Of a stretch of 64,000 nucleotides of DNA, positions 51,793 to 60,953 are shown one piece after another. The notes beneath the pieces were generated by a model. That model was not told the DNA's origin and did no database searches. It saw only the letters and a program-made list of their open reading frames with translations. Numbering within the stretch: position 1 is the stretch's first letter; every line of letters starts with the position of its first letter. The translations under genes were made by a program, and so were the position numbers. Source of the stretch: Streptomyces sp. SCSIO 30461 (GTDB taxonomy: Bacteria > Actinomycetota > Actinomycetes > Streptomycetales > Streptomycetaceae). The stretch lies in NCBI RefSeq assembly GCF_037023745.1, contig NZ_CP146101.1, positions 4,394,001-4,458,000 of the forward strand, given 5' to 3'.

Positions 51793-52428
51793 GTGACCGT
51801 GCTGGAGACGGAACCGGGTTCCGGTCCCTCGGCCGAGAATCCCGGCATCGGCGGCTCTGCCGACGACGGACCCCTGATCGTCGGCATCGGTGGCACCGTT
51901 CGCCCTGGTTCCTCGACGGAACGGGCGGTCCGGGCCGTGCTCGCCGCCGCCGCAGCGGCGGGAGGCCGAACCCTGCTGCTGGGCGCCGAGGACCTGCAAC
52001 TGCCGCTGTACGCACCGGGGGAGCAACTGCGCACCCCGGCGGCCCGGCGGCTGATCGAGGCGGTCGCCCTCGCGGACGGCCTGGTCATCGGCACGCCGGC
52101 CTACCACGGCGGCGTATCCGGTCTCGTGAAGAACGCCCTCGACTACATGGAGGACCTGCGCGAGGACACGCGTCCCTATCTGCACGACCGCGCCGTCGGC
52201 TGTGTCGTCACCGCACGCGGGGCCCAGGCCGCATCGGCACTGGCGGGACTCCGCTCAGTGGTGCACGCCCTGAGGGGCTGGCCCACACCCCTGGGAGTGA
52301 CCGTCAACACGGCAAGCGTCACCCTGGCGTCCAACGGCGGCAGCACCGATCCACACGTCGCCGCACAACTGGCCGCCGTCGGGCGGCAGGTGGTCGACTT
52401 CGCCCGGATGCGCACACCGGTCGGCTGA
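51793..52428 (+). CDS. NADPH-dependent FMN reductase family protein
   Basis: This 211-residue flavodoxin-like protein has the FMN-phosphate loop GTVRPGSST (residues 34-42) and the second family motif GTPAYHGGVSGLVKNALDYM (about 97-116). Such enzymes supply reduced FMN or reduce quinones and nitro compounds. In the RiPP-like operon context it may provide reduced flavin or reduce an intermediate, for example a quinone. The GTG at 51793 has a good AAGGAGGTAG site 4 bp or so upstream. It is preceded by the BTAD regulator (48 bp gap) and followed about 200 bp later by the precursor-like gene. Confidence 0.87.
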   Translation: MTVLETEPGSGPSAENPGIGGSADDGPLIVGIGGTVRPGSSTERAVRAVLAAAAAAGGRTLLLGAEDLQLPLYAPGEQLRTPAARRLIEAVALADGLVIGTPAYHGGVSGLVKNALDYMEDLREDTRPYLHDRAVGCVVTARGAQAASALAGLRSVVHALRGWPTPLGVTVNTASVTLASNGGSTDPHVAAQLAAVGRQVVDFARMRTPVG

Positions 52429-52624
52429 CACCGCGTCCTGGCCAGGTCGCGTCACGTCGGATGCGCGGTGCGATCCGGTCTACCGGCCATCCGCCGCTCC
52501 CTCGTAACGCTCGACCCCCACGATTCCCCGATCACGCGGGCCACCTCGGTTCCGGCTGCCCTGTCACCGGACCCTTCGCGTCCGCATGCCCGTTTCCGAC
52601 CGTGATCCCGAAATGGAGCACACC

Positions 52625-52843
52625 ATGGAAGACACCACGAAGTCCGCTGAGCCCGAGGAGACCACCGAGGCGCAGGCCTCGCAGACAGAGGCTCCAGAGG
52701 TGGAAGCCCCGGAGGCGGAGTCCGCCGAGGACACCGAACTGGAGGCGCTCGACGATCTGGACGACGTCGACTTCGATCTCGACGAGGTCGAGAACAAGAT
52801 CGCCCCGCTCGCCCTCGCCGCCACCGAGCTCGCGCGATGGTGA
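52625..52843 (+). CDS. RiPP-like precursor/scaffold peptide, acidic, ending in Arg-Trp
   Basis: This 72-residue peptide starts at ATG 52625 (GGAG at 52615-52618). Residues 1-40 are Glu/Thr/Ala/Pro-rich and disordered, 41-56 are an acidic Leu/Asp stretch (ALDDLDDVDFDLDEVE), followed by NKIAPLALAATELARW. It has no cysteine and only one Thr in the last 20 residues, so lanthionines or azolines from Cys are excluded. The C-terminal Trp72 next to LanB-type genes recalls the scaffold peptides of pyrroloquinoline (ammosamide/lymphostin) pathways, where the alkaloid derives from a C-terminal Trp. Its stop overlaps the next gene's start. ATG 52613 or 52586 are less likely starts. Confidence 0.78.
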   Translation: MEDTTKSAEPEETTEAQASQTEAPEVEAPEAESAEDTELEALDDLDDVDFDLDEVENKIAPLALAATELARW

Positions 52844-54645
52844 CGCGGACGGCCGAAACGGGCCGCGCCTCCGGCAGCTCCGTGCGCGTCGACGTGAACA
52901 CCGGCCCCGCCGCCTCGTACACGGGACTGCGGGCGGGCATCAGCGCGCTGCGTGCCGAGGGCGCCGACTTCACCGGTCTCGCCGAGCGTCATCCGTCGGA
53001 GTGGGCGGAGCTCTTCCCCGCCGAGACCGTTCCCGGCACGGCACCGCTGGAGGAGATCGCGCTCGCGCCGTCCGAGCGGCGGCTGCACCGCGAGAGCGAG
53101 CAGGTCTACCGGGTACTGACCGTGGCCGCCACCGCCCTGTGCACGGGCACCGCTCAGCTGGACAGGCCCCTGCTGGTCGGCGGGCTGGGCGGCACCGACC
53201 TGTCCTCGCTGCGCGGATTCATGCGCGCCTTCGAACACGCCCAGGTCGTCGACGGCGCCGAACTGCAGCCGGCCATGCCCACTTCCGTGCGTGAACCGAT
53301 CGGCCGGTACGCCGACTACCGCCCGGAGCGGGCGCGCTGCCTGCGCCGGATGGGCCTGCCGGTCACCGGGGACGACCTGGTCATGGATCTGAGCACGGAC
53401 GCCGACTCCCGCTTCGTGCCGGTGTCCGACGAGGGCGTGCTCCATCTGCGGGCGCGGGACACCGAGAGCTCTGCCGTGGACCGGGTCGCCGCCGCGCTGG
53501 CCTACTGCCGCCGGGCGTTCTTCTCCGCGAACTGGGAGGGCATGGCCGTCGTCGCCGACGAGGCGATCGGACTGCTGTCCGGTATCCCCGAGTCGGGCAT
53601 ACCCGGACTGCTCGCCAAGGCGGAGCGCCAGGAAGAACTGGTCCACGCGATCGAGTTCGAGACGGCGATCCTGCGCGGCACCGCCGACGTACGCGGCTTC
53701 CTGCTCAAGGTGCTCGGCATCCAGGCCGGCTTCCGCGGCGACCAGGACGCCGCCGTCGCCTGCTTCCGTGCCATCCGGGAGGACGCGACCGGGCTCTCCC
53801 CGGAGCTACGCGCCCAGTCACACCTGTACACCGCGCTCACCCTGTCCAAGCGCAAGAACCGGCTGGCCGAGGCCGTGGCCGAGGTGGAGCAGGGCTTCGC
53901 CGCCGTCGCGGAGAGGCCGGGCGAAGCGGAGAGCGTACGCCGCGAGCGCGGCTGGCTGCACAACCTTCGCGGGCTGACCCTGTTCGCGGAGCGGCGGCTC
54001 GGGGCGGCCTTCGAGCACGAGAAGCAGGCGCTGGCCTGTATGGCCGGACTCACCGACGCCAGTGCCGCCCATCTGCGCATCAATCTCTACTCCAACATCA
54101 GCGTCCTCCAGGAGAAGGCCGGCAAGCACGGCTCGGCACTCGCGACCTGGGAGAAGTTCAAGCAGGCGGCCGGTTCGTCCAACGCGGGTTTCCGCAAGCA
54201 CCACGCCTATCGAAGTGCCGGACTGCGGCTGCTCGTCGGCGAGCGGGACGCCGCGCTCGAGGACCTGGACACCACGCTCGCCAACGCGGCAGAGCTGGGT
54301 GATGTGTTCCACGAGACCGAGGTACGTCTCGAACTGGGCATGCTGCACGCCTCTGGCGGTGACGCAGAAGCGGGCACCGAGCAGTACGAGCGCGCCGAGT
54401 CCGCGGCACGGCTGCTGGGCGACCCGTACCGGATGGCGCTTGCTCAGGCGGGTCGGGTGATGACGGCCGGTTCCACGACCGCCGCCGATTCGGTGGGCAG
54501 GACGGCGGCGCTGAGCCTCACCCGTCCCGGTGACGCGGACGCACTCGCCAAGGCGGTCGCGGAAGGCGGCGAGTTGCGGGGGCTCCTGCCCAAGCCGCGT
54601 ACCAAGCTCAACCGTCCGTTCGACCTGATCAACTTTCAGGACTGA
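52837..54645 (+). CDS. TPR-like protein of the RiPP-type operon, unknown function
   Basis: This 602-residue protein overlaps the precursor gene by 7 bp (ATG 52837; GTG 52840 is an alternative), so the two are translationally coupled. Residues 1-170 are of no recognised fold. Residues from about 215 on are tetratricopeptide-like helix pairs (ALAYCRRAFFSANWEGMAVV, AAVACFRAIREDATGLSPEL, AFEHEKQALACMAGLTDASA, DLDTTLANAAELGDVFHETE, AGTEQYERAESAARLLGDPY). The protein ends in RTKLNRPFDLINFQD. TPR proteins usually hold partners; here it may present the peptide to the LanB-type enzymes or organise the complex, which is inference. Confidence 0.75.
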   Translation: MVTRTAETGRASGSSVRVDVNTGPAASYTGLRAGISALRAEGADFTGLAERHPSEWAELFPAETVPGTAPLEEIALAPSERRLHRESEQVYRVLTVAATALCTGTAQLDRPLLVGGLGGTDLSSLRGFMRAFEHAQVVDGAELQPAMPTSVREPIGRYADYRPERARCLRRMGLPVTGDDLVMDLSTDADSRFVPVSDEGVLHLRARDTESSAVDRVAAALAYCRRAFFSANWEGMAVVADEAIGLLSGIPESGIPGLLAKAERQEELVHAIEFETAILRGTADVRGFLLKVLGIQAGFRGDQDAAVACFRAIREDATGLSPELRAQSHLYTALTLSKRKNRLAEAVAEVEQGFAAVAERPGEAESVRRERGWLHNLRGLTLFAERRLGAAFEHEKQALACMAGLTDASAAHLRINLYSNISVLQEKAGKHGSALATWEKFKQAAGSSNAGFRKHHAYRSAGLRLLVGERDAALEDLDTTLANAAELGDVFHETEVRLELGMLHASGGDAEAGTEQYERAESAARLLGDPYRMALAQAGRVMTAGSTTAADSVGRTAALSLTRPGDADALAKAVAEGGELRGLLPKPRTKLNRPFDLINFQD

Positions 54646-54649
54646 GGCC

Positions 54650-57088
54650 ATGGCGGACCAAGCGACGGGATGGCAGCTCTACGACCGGCTGCTGCTGAGG
54701 AGGGCCGGCTTCGGCGCCGACCTGCTGACCGCTCTCGGTGACGATCCGACAGGTGCGGCGGCGGCGGACTACCGGGAGGCGGTCACGCGGTTCGAGGAGA
54801 GCCGCGGCCGGGTGCAGGAGGCGATCGCCAAGTCCGTCGCGCGGGCCGACCGTGCGACGGACCGCACCGGGCTGCGCGAACTCTCCAAGCTGCGCAGCCG
54901 GGTGGGCCGCAGACTGCCCGTGGAACACAGCCCGCAGGACAGCGCCGTGGCAGGCGCGGTCGACGGCTATCGAGCGGCGCACTCCGCGTGGCAGGAGACA
55001 GCGGGGCGGCTTACCGAGGTCCTCGGAGCCGAGGTGCTGCGGCGCCCGGAGCGCATCCGCGACCTGCTGCGCGACGAGCGGGTGTGCGACGCGCTGCTCC
55101 AGCTGTCACCGTCCTTCCACACCGAGGTGCTGCGCTGGCTCGACGGCTGGGAGCACCGGGACGGCGCACCGGGCCGCAACCGTGCCAAGGACCGGTCCTT
55201 CTACCGCCGCGTCTACCTCTACGGCCAGCGGCTCGGTGTGAAGAACGAGACCACCAGCTACTTCGGTCCGCTGGTGCACGGCAGCGTCGACCGTACGGCC
55301 GATGGCACGGCCCTGGGCCCTGAGACCGCCACCGGCTACCACGTCCTGGAGGCGCAGACCGCGTTCTGGGCCGTGTGCGAACTGGCCAGGCTGGTCGGTA
55401 CGGACCCGGCTGTCCGTGACCGTACGCCCGTGGCCTGGCTGCCTTCCTGCCGCAGGACGCCGGGCGAGGCGCCCGGTTCGGGGGCGATCCAGTCCGCCGA
55501 CGGCCGCCGGATCGGTCTGTCGGGCGTGCGGTGGCGGCTCGCCGAAGCCGTCGACGGCCGACGTTCCACCACCGAGCTTGCGGCACTGGCCGGCCTCGGC
55601 CTCGACGAGACGCGCCGCGTACTCGACCGGCTGCGGCAGGCGGGGGCGGTACGGCTCTGGCCAGAGCCGCCGTCCACCGCGGCCCGCCCCCTGGACTGGC
55701 TGGTCGCGTGGGCCGACCGCTACGCGGAGGGCACCGCGTGGCCCGTACGGCTGCGCGAGTTGCGGGATCTGGCCGGGCGCTACGCGGCGGCCGAAGGCCA
55801 TCGGGCCAGGGCGGCAGCGCTGGACCGGCTGGAGGAGTGCTTCACCGGACTCACCGAGGTCGATGCTCGCCGCGCCGGCGGCCGGATGTACGCCGACCGT
55901 CTCGTGGTCTCGCTCGACGCCAAGGGCGACCAGAGTCCGGTGGTGGTCGGCGGCGATGTGGCCCGGCGCTGGGAGTCCGAGCTGAGCCCGGTGCTGGACG
56001 TCGCCGCCCGCTACGGCGAGCTCCAGCAGCGCGCGGCGGCCGAGCTGTGCACCTCGATCCTGCGCGCGGCGGGCGCCGACACCATGCCCTACGACGAGTT
56101 GATCCGTCGGGTACACGCGGCGGTCGGTGCGGGCGGTATGGACGACCTGGCGGGTCTACTGACCGCGTTCGAGCGGGACTACACGGAGCTGGTGGCAGCC
56201 ACGGTGCAGGGGCAGGAGGCCAGGCTCACCCCGGCCGAACTGGCGGCGTTCGCCCCCGAGCCGGGCAGGCACCGGTTCGTCAGCCCGGACCTGATGCTGG
56301 AGCGCCGCGTCGACGGCGCCGACCTCCTGGTGCTGGGCGAGCTGCACCCGTATGTCTTCGCCTGGGGCTCGCAGGGTCTGTTCAGCGATGAACAGGACCG
56401 GATGCTGGGCGACTTCGCATCGGGCCTGGACCCCTGGGGCGGCCCTGAGCGGCTGGCCACGGTGATTCGCCGCAGGCGTCACAAGGGCCTGGTGGCCGAC
56501 TGGTTCCCCGGCCGTTTCGTCGAGATCACCGCGGTGGCCACCGATGACCGGGAGCGGACGGTGCCGCTCACCGACCTGACCGTCTCCCTCGTGGACGGCA
56601 CACCGCGACTGCGTGCCCCGGACGGTGAACTGACCCTGTACGCGGGCGAGGACGACCATGTGCATCTGCGGGCCTTCGCCGCTCCCGGTGTGGGGCTGCC
56701 GCTGGTGCGGCTCGGGGACTTCGCGCCGAGAATCGTGGTCGGGGATCTGATCGTGCAGCGGGCCCGTTGGTGGTTCGACCGGGCTGACCTCGGGGTCGAC
56801 ACGGTGCGCGATCCGGGCGCCGCCTTCCTCGCCGTGCAGTCGCTGCGAGCCCGGCTCGGCCTGCCCCGGTTCTGCTTCGCCTCCCTGACGCACGAGCCGA
56901 AACCGGTCGGGATCGACCTGGACAACCCGCTGGCCGTCGACACCCTGGTGGCGATGGTGCTGGCCGGTGACAGTCCGGCCGTGTCACTGGCCGAGATGCG
57001 ACCGGCCCCGGACGCGCTGTGGCTGCGCCACGGCGGAGCCCCTGTGACCTCGGAGTTCCGGATCGCCATGAAGAGAGCGTCGTCATGA
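54650..57088 (+). CDS. LanB-type protein 1 (lantibiotic dehydratase family, PEARL candidate)
   Basis: This 812-residue protein is of the LanB family N-terminal (aminoacyl-tRNA-dependent) part. The family signature is seen as YGQRLGVKNETTSYFGP (Lys198 in KNETTSYFGP), with downstream RMYADRLVVSLDAKG and the conserved beta segment IVVGDLIVQRARWWFDRADL near the C-terminus. Full LanB dehydratases (about 1000 residues) add a C-terminal elimination domain; here the length and end leave no room for one, as in PEARLs. The role proposed is addition of an amino acid from aminoacyl-tRNA to the peptide. It ends in ATGA overlap with the next gene. Confidence 0.85.
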   Translation: MADQATGWQLYDRLLLRRAGFGADLLTALGDDPTGAAAADYREAVTRFEESRGRVQEAIAKSVARADRATDRTGLRELSKLRSRVGRRLPVEHSPQDSAVAGAVDGYRAAHSAWQETAGRLTEVLGAEVLRRPERIRDLLRDERVCDALLQLSPSFHTEVLRWLDGWEHRDGAPGRNRAKDRSFYRRVYLYGQRLGVKNETTSYFGPLVHGSVDRTADGTALGPETATGYHVLEAQTAFWAVCELARLVGTDPAVRDRTPVAWLPSCRRTPGEAPGSGAIQSADGRRIGLSGVRWRLAEAVDGRRSTTELAALAGLGLDETRRVLDRLRQAGAVRLWPEPPSTAARPLDWLVAWADRYAEGTAWPVRLRELRDLAGRYAAAEGHRARAAALDRLEECFTGLTEVDARRAGGRMYADRLVVSLDAKGDQSPVVVGGDVARRWESELSPVLDVAARYGELQQRAAAELCTSILRAAGADTMPYDELIRRVHAAVGAGGMDDLAGLLTAFERDYTELVAATVQGQEARLTPAELAAFAPEPGRHRFVSPDLMLERRVDGADLLVLGELHPYVFAWGSQGLFSDEQDRMLGDFASGLDPWGGPERLATVIRRRRHKGLVADWFPGRFVEITAVATDDRERTVPLTDLTVSLVDGTPRLRAPDGELTLYAGEDDHVHLRAFAAPGVGLPLVRLGDFAPRIVVGDLIVQRARWWFDRADLGVDTVRDPGAAFLAVQSLRARLGLPRFCFASLTHEPKPVGIDLDNPLAVDTLVAMVLAGDSPAVSLAEMRPAPDALWLRHGGAPVTSEFRIAMKRASS

Positions 57089-59412
57089 CCGCCCGCCCCG
57101 CCCACTCCCCCGACGGTCCGGCACCGGCACCGGCGCCGCGGCACGGCTGGGAGCTGCTGCCCACGGTCGTCCTGCGCAGTGCCGGGTTCCCCTGGCAGAT
57201 GGTCGAGCGGCTGGCGTACGAACGGACCCGGAGGCTCATCGACGACTTGTTCGCCCTGGAGACGCGGGCGGCCGAAGTGGCGTCCCGGCTTCGCCCCTCG
57301 GGACGGCTGTCCCGGGGCCAGCAGAGCAAGTTGCGCGGTCTGCGGTCGCTGCCGCCGTCCGACACCTTCCACGCCGACTGGCTGGCCGAGTGGAACGCCC
57401 TGGCCGAACAGGTGGCCACGGCACGCGAACGGCTCACCACCACCGTCGAGTCCGACGCGGCCGGTGTCGACGAGGCGCTCACAGCGATACGTGACGATCC
57501 CCGCGTCAACGACGCCATCGTCTGCTCCTCACCGGCCGTGCACCGCGATCTGGCACGTGGTGCGGCGGGCGGTCGCATCCGCCGTCAGCTCGCCTCCTAC
57601 GCTCAGCGGCTGGCGTCCAAGAGCGAGACGATGAGCTTCTTCGGCCCCATCAACTACGGGCGGCTCGATCCCGGTTCCGATGCTCCGACCGTGCTGGACT
57701 GGGAGGGTCACACGGCGATCAGGGTCCGCCAGGCGCACACCGCCGCCCGGGTCAACGACGCCGTGCAGGAACTGCTGCTGGGTGACGGGGCACTGGCCGG
57801 ACGACTGGTCCCCCTGCGCAAGACGATGGCCCGGGTGCCGCGGACGCCCGCGGGCGGTACGGGCATCGACACCGTACTGCTGCGGGAGGCGGACGGCATA
57901 CGCACGGTGGCCGAGATCGCCGCCGTGTCGGGTGCCGGTGTACGCGATGCGGTGGAGGCCTTCGGCCGGGCCGTGGCGAAGGGGACGCTGACACACACGT
58001 GGTGCCCCCCGGCCACCGTGGTCGATCCGCTGCGCTGGACCCTGGAGCGCATCGACGCGTCGGACCCCGAGACGGCCGCTCGTGCCGCGGGCGTGCGGGC
58101 GCCGCTGGTGAAGACACTGGAGCTGCTCGACGCCTATCCCGCCGCTCCGCCCGAGCGCAAGCTGACCATCCAGGCCGAGCTGGAGTCGCTGTTGCCGGTG
58201 AACGATCGTCCGGCGGAACGCGGGCGCTTCTACAACGACCGGGTCATCATCCACGAGGCAGCGGTCGGAACGGCGGGGCTGGAGGTCCGCGGGCCGCTCG
58301 CCCGCGATATGTGTGACGCCGTGGCGCCGGTGCTGGATCTGCTGGCGCACGAGGCCGAGTCGACCCGCCTGCAGACCAACCGGGCGGTCGCCGCCCGGCT
58401 GGGTCCGGGCAGGATCCCGCTGCTGCGGGCTCTGCGGGACTGCGCGGACCTCGCCATCCGCACGGGCGGAATGCTCGGTGCCGAGCTGGGCCGGGTGATC
58501 GCGGCAGCGGGTGCGGACCGAGCCGAACTGGATGTGGCAGGCCTGACGACCACACCGCCGCCGCCTGCTGCGCCGGTGCTGTGCTCCATCGACGTACTGG
58601 TCGCCGCACCCGACCTGTCCGGGTACGAGCCGGGGTCGACCCCGCTGGTCCTCGGTGACATCCATGACGCGGCGCTGCTCACGCCTTGGGCGCTGCAGTT
58701 CCATCCGGCCTCAGCCGAGCTGCTGGCGGAGCGGGACGCGGGAGTGCGCCGGGCACTGGGCGACCAGCTCGCCGTGAATGTCATCTCGCGCCGTACGACC
58801 GGGCTGCCGCCGCTCGAGTTCCCCGGTGTGGTGCTCGAACTGGGCGGCACGGCCTCGGCGGACCGGGAGCGGGTCGGCCTGGACCAGCTGTGGCTGGACA
58901 GTGACGGCGAACAGGTCGTGCTGCGCAGCGACGCCCACCCGGGCCGGAGCCTCCTGTTCCACAACGGCGAGCTCGACACCGCCGTGCACACCGCGCTGGC
59001 GCTGCCCCGCATCCGCCGCCCGGTGCTGCCCGACCTGCCGCATGTACCGCGGCTGCGCTGGGGCAACGTGGTGTTCTCACGGCGCCGGTGGGCGCTGCCG
59101 AGCGCGGCGGTGCTGGAGGCCCACAGCAGTCGGCGGGAGGACGAGCGGCTGCTCGAGACGGCCCGGCTGGTGCGGGAACGGGGGCTGCCGACGCGCTTCT
59201 TCGTGAAGTCGCCGGCGGAGCGCAAACCGGTGTATGTGGACACGGCGAGCCCCGAACTGCTCAAGGGCCTGGCCCGGCTGGCGGGCACGGCTGCACAGCT
59301 GGCGGTCTCCGAGGCGCTGCCGGCGCCCGAGGACGCATGGCTGCGGGACGGAGCGCTGCGCTTCGCCTCCGAGCTGCGCTGTGTGTACCTGCGGGGCGGA
59401 GGTGAGCGGTGA
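57085..59412 (+). CDS. LanB-type protein 2 (lantibiotic dehydratase family, PEARL candidate)
   Basis: This 775-residue paralogue has the signature YAQRLASKSETMSFFGPINY (Lys179 in KSETMSFFGP), the later RFYNDRVIIHEAAVG region and the C-terminal VPRLRWGNVVFSRRRWALPS. It differs from protein 1 throughout, so the pair is not a recent duplication. The ATG at 57085 overlaps the upstream stop (ATGA), and its own stop overlaps the next start. No elimination domain is present. It presumably adds a different amino acid or acts at another stage. Confidence 0.85.
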   Translation: MTARPAHSPDGPAPAPAPRHGWELLPTVVLRSAGFPWQMVERLAYERTRRLIDDLFALETRAAEVASRLRPSGRLSRGQQSKLRGLRSLPPSDTFHADWLAEWNALAEQVATARERLTTTVESDAAGVDEALTAIRDDPRVNDAIVCSSPAVHRDLARGAAGGRIRRQLASYAQRLASKSETMSFFGPINYGRLDPGSDAPTVLDWEGHTAIRVRQAHTAARVNDAVQELLLGDGALAGRLVPLRKTMARVPRTPAGGTGIDTVLLREADGIRTVAEIAAVSGAGVRDAVEAFGRAVAKGTLTHTWCPPATVVDPLRWTLERIDASDPETAARAAGVRAPLVKTLELLDAYPAAPPERKLTIQAELESLLPVNDRPAERGRFYNDRVIIHEAAVGTAGLEVRGPLARDMCDAVAPVLDLLAHEAESTRLQTNRAVAARLGPGRIPLLRALRDCADLAIRTGGMLGAELGRVIAAAGADRAELDVAGLTTTPPPPAAPVLCSIDVLVAAPDLSGYEPGSTPLVLGDIHDAALLTPWALQFHPASAELLAERDAGVRRALGDQLAVNVISRRTTGLPPLEFPGVVLELGGTASADRERVGLDQLWLDSDGEQVVLRSDAHPGRSLLFHNGELDTAVHTALALPRIRRPVLPDLPHVPRLRWGNVVFSRRRWALPSAAVLEAHSSRREDERLLETARLVRERGLPTRFFVKSPAERKPVYVDTASPELLKGLARLAGTAAQLAVSEALPAPEDAWLRDGALRFASELRCVYLRGGGER

Positions 59413-60953
59413 TGCGCCTGGATGCCGTCCGGGAAAGCCTTGCGGGCCCGCGACGACCACCCGGACAGGACCTGGTGGTACTACCTCCGCTGTTCGATCC
59501 GAGTCTGGAGCCGGACCTCGGTCCCGACCATGAACTCCTCGATGTGAACGCACGGTTCATCGCCCGGCTCACGGGCGCCGAAGCCCTCGGTGAGCTGGCC
59601 GGCGCCTACGCGCTCGCCGGCCCCGGCGGCGGCGACCCCGCCGAGGCCCGTACCAAGGCGCTGTTCGCACGTGCCGCGGCCCGGATCACCGCCCGTGGCA
59701 GCCATGACACCGGTCGGCTGCGGGCCATGGGCGTGGCGCTGCGGCTGGCGGGCGAGGACGACCCCGCACTGCGGCTCGCGGCCGATGACGTGGAACTCGT
59801 CGGCGGCACGACGGAGTCGGGGGCTGATGTCGTCCTGGCCGCCGAGCGGACCGCACTGCTGGGACCGGAGACGCTCTGGGCCCGTACGGCCGTCGCGCCG
59901 GACCGCCGCGTGCGCCTGGTGGTCGAGACCGATCAGCAACTCCCCTTCGCAGTCGCTCTGCTGACCGCCTTCGGGCCCGAACGGGTGGTGCTGTGCGGGC
60001 GTTTCACCGCCACCCATGGCACGGCGCTGCGGGCGCTGGCCCCGTTCTCGAAGGCTGCCGGCATCGACGACTGGGCTCCCTCCTGGCGGCTGCGCAAGGA
60101 GTGGTCGGGAGACGGCACGCCGATCCACTGGGTCCGCCGAGCCGCTGACTGGCGCCCGGGCGTCCCCTGGGCCGGCTGGCTGCCCCCCGGGGAAGCGGCA
60201 ACGCTGCCCGGCGAGGCCTGGGGTGAGTGCCTGGGCGCGGCGCTGACCGTGGCGCGGCTGGCCTCCTGGGCCGAGGTGACCGGAGCCGACGGCAGCCGGA
60301 CCGATCTGCGGCCCGTCGTCGATCTGGCGGGCGCGGCACCGCTCGCCGTGGAACTGCTCGTCGGGGCACCCGGATCGAGCGCGGACGAGACCGGCTCCAC
60401 CGCACGGAGGCTGCTGATCGGGCCGGGACCACGGCTCGCCGGGCTCAGCCCGTTCAGACTGCCGACGGCCCCTGGCGACCGGGAACCGAACACCTGGGAC
60501 GGCGTACCGCTGAACCGGCACGCGGCACCGGACCACGATCTGCCGCGCTGGGACCGGTTCGACGCGCCCGGCACCCTCGACGAAGCGGCACGTGCTGCGG
60601 CCATCAACGGTCTGAACGCCGAACTCGGCTCCATGGCCGACCTGTTCCCCGGCAGGTTCGCCTGCTGCGTCATCGCGCAGGGCGGCACCGGGCAGCGCTC
60701 GGAGCCCTCCCTCTGGGAGCCGTCGGCCGCGGTCGTTGCCGAGCACGGCCCGGGCCCGGACGGCCGGGGAGCGGGTTCGTTCGTGGTGAACCTGCGGACG
60801 GGCAGCGCGTTCCGGTTGCATCCGAAGCTGGCTCCGGTCGTGGAGCGGCTCTCGTCGGGCGACACCGCCGTCCTGGACCGGATCAGCGATGCGGTCCGCA
60901 CCAAACTGACCGGCCGGCTGGTCGAAGCCGGAGTGATGCGGAGGAGCCAGTGA
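59412..60953 (+). CDS. Unknown 513-residue protein in the RiPP-type operon
   Basis: No family is recognised. The protein begins MRLDAVRESLAGPRRPPGQD LVVLPPLFDP, contains an alpha/beta segment LVVETDQQLPFAVALLTAFG, PERVVLCGRFTATHGTALRA, then WRLRKEWSGDGTPIHWVRRA, and ends in a PqqD-like or winged-helix-like module (FVVNLRTGSAFRLHPKLAPV, LTGRLVEAGVMRR) that might bind a leader peptide. There is no CxxxCxxC radical-SAM motif. It is embedded by ATGA/GTGA overlaps between two LanB-type genes, so it must work with them. The start is ATG 59412; GTG 59409 is the overlapping alternative. Confidence 0.72.
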   Translation: MRLDAVRESLAGPRRPPGQDLVVLPPLFDPSLEPDLGPDHELLDVNARFIARLTGAEALGELAGAYALAGPGGGDPAEARTKALFARAAARITARGSHDTGRLRAMGVALRLAGEDDPALRLAADDVELVGGTTESGADVVLAAERTALLGPETLWARTAVAPDRRVRLVVETDQQLPFAVALLTAFGPERVVLCGRFTATHGTALRALAPFSKAAGIDDWAPSWRLRKEWSGDGTPIHWVRRAADWRPGVPWAGWLPPGEAATLPGEAWGECLGAALTVARLASWAEVTGADGSRTDLRPVVDLAGAAPLAVELLVGAPGSSADETGSTARRLLIGPGPRLAGLSPFRLPTAPGDREPNTWDGVPLNRHAAPDHDLPRWDRFDAPGTLDEAARAAAINGLNAELGSMADLFPGRFACCVIAQGGTGQRSEPSLWEPSAAVVAEHGPGPDGRGAGSFVVNLRTGSAFRLHPKLAPVVERLSSGDTAVLDRISDAVRTKLTGRLVEAGVMRRSQ

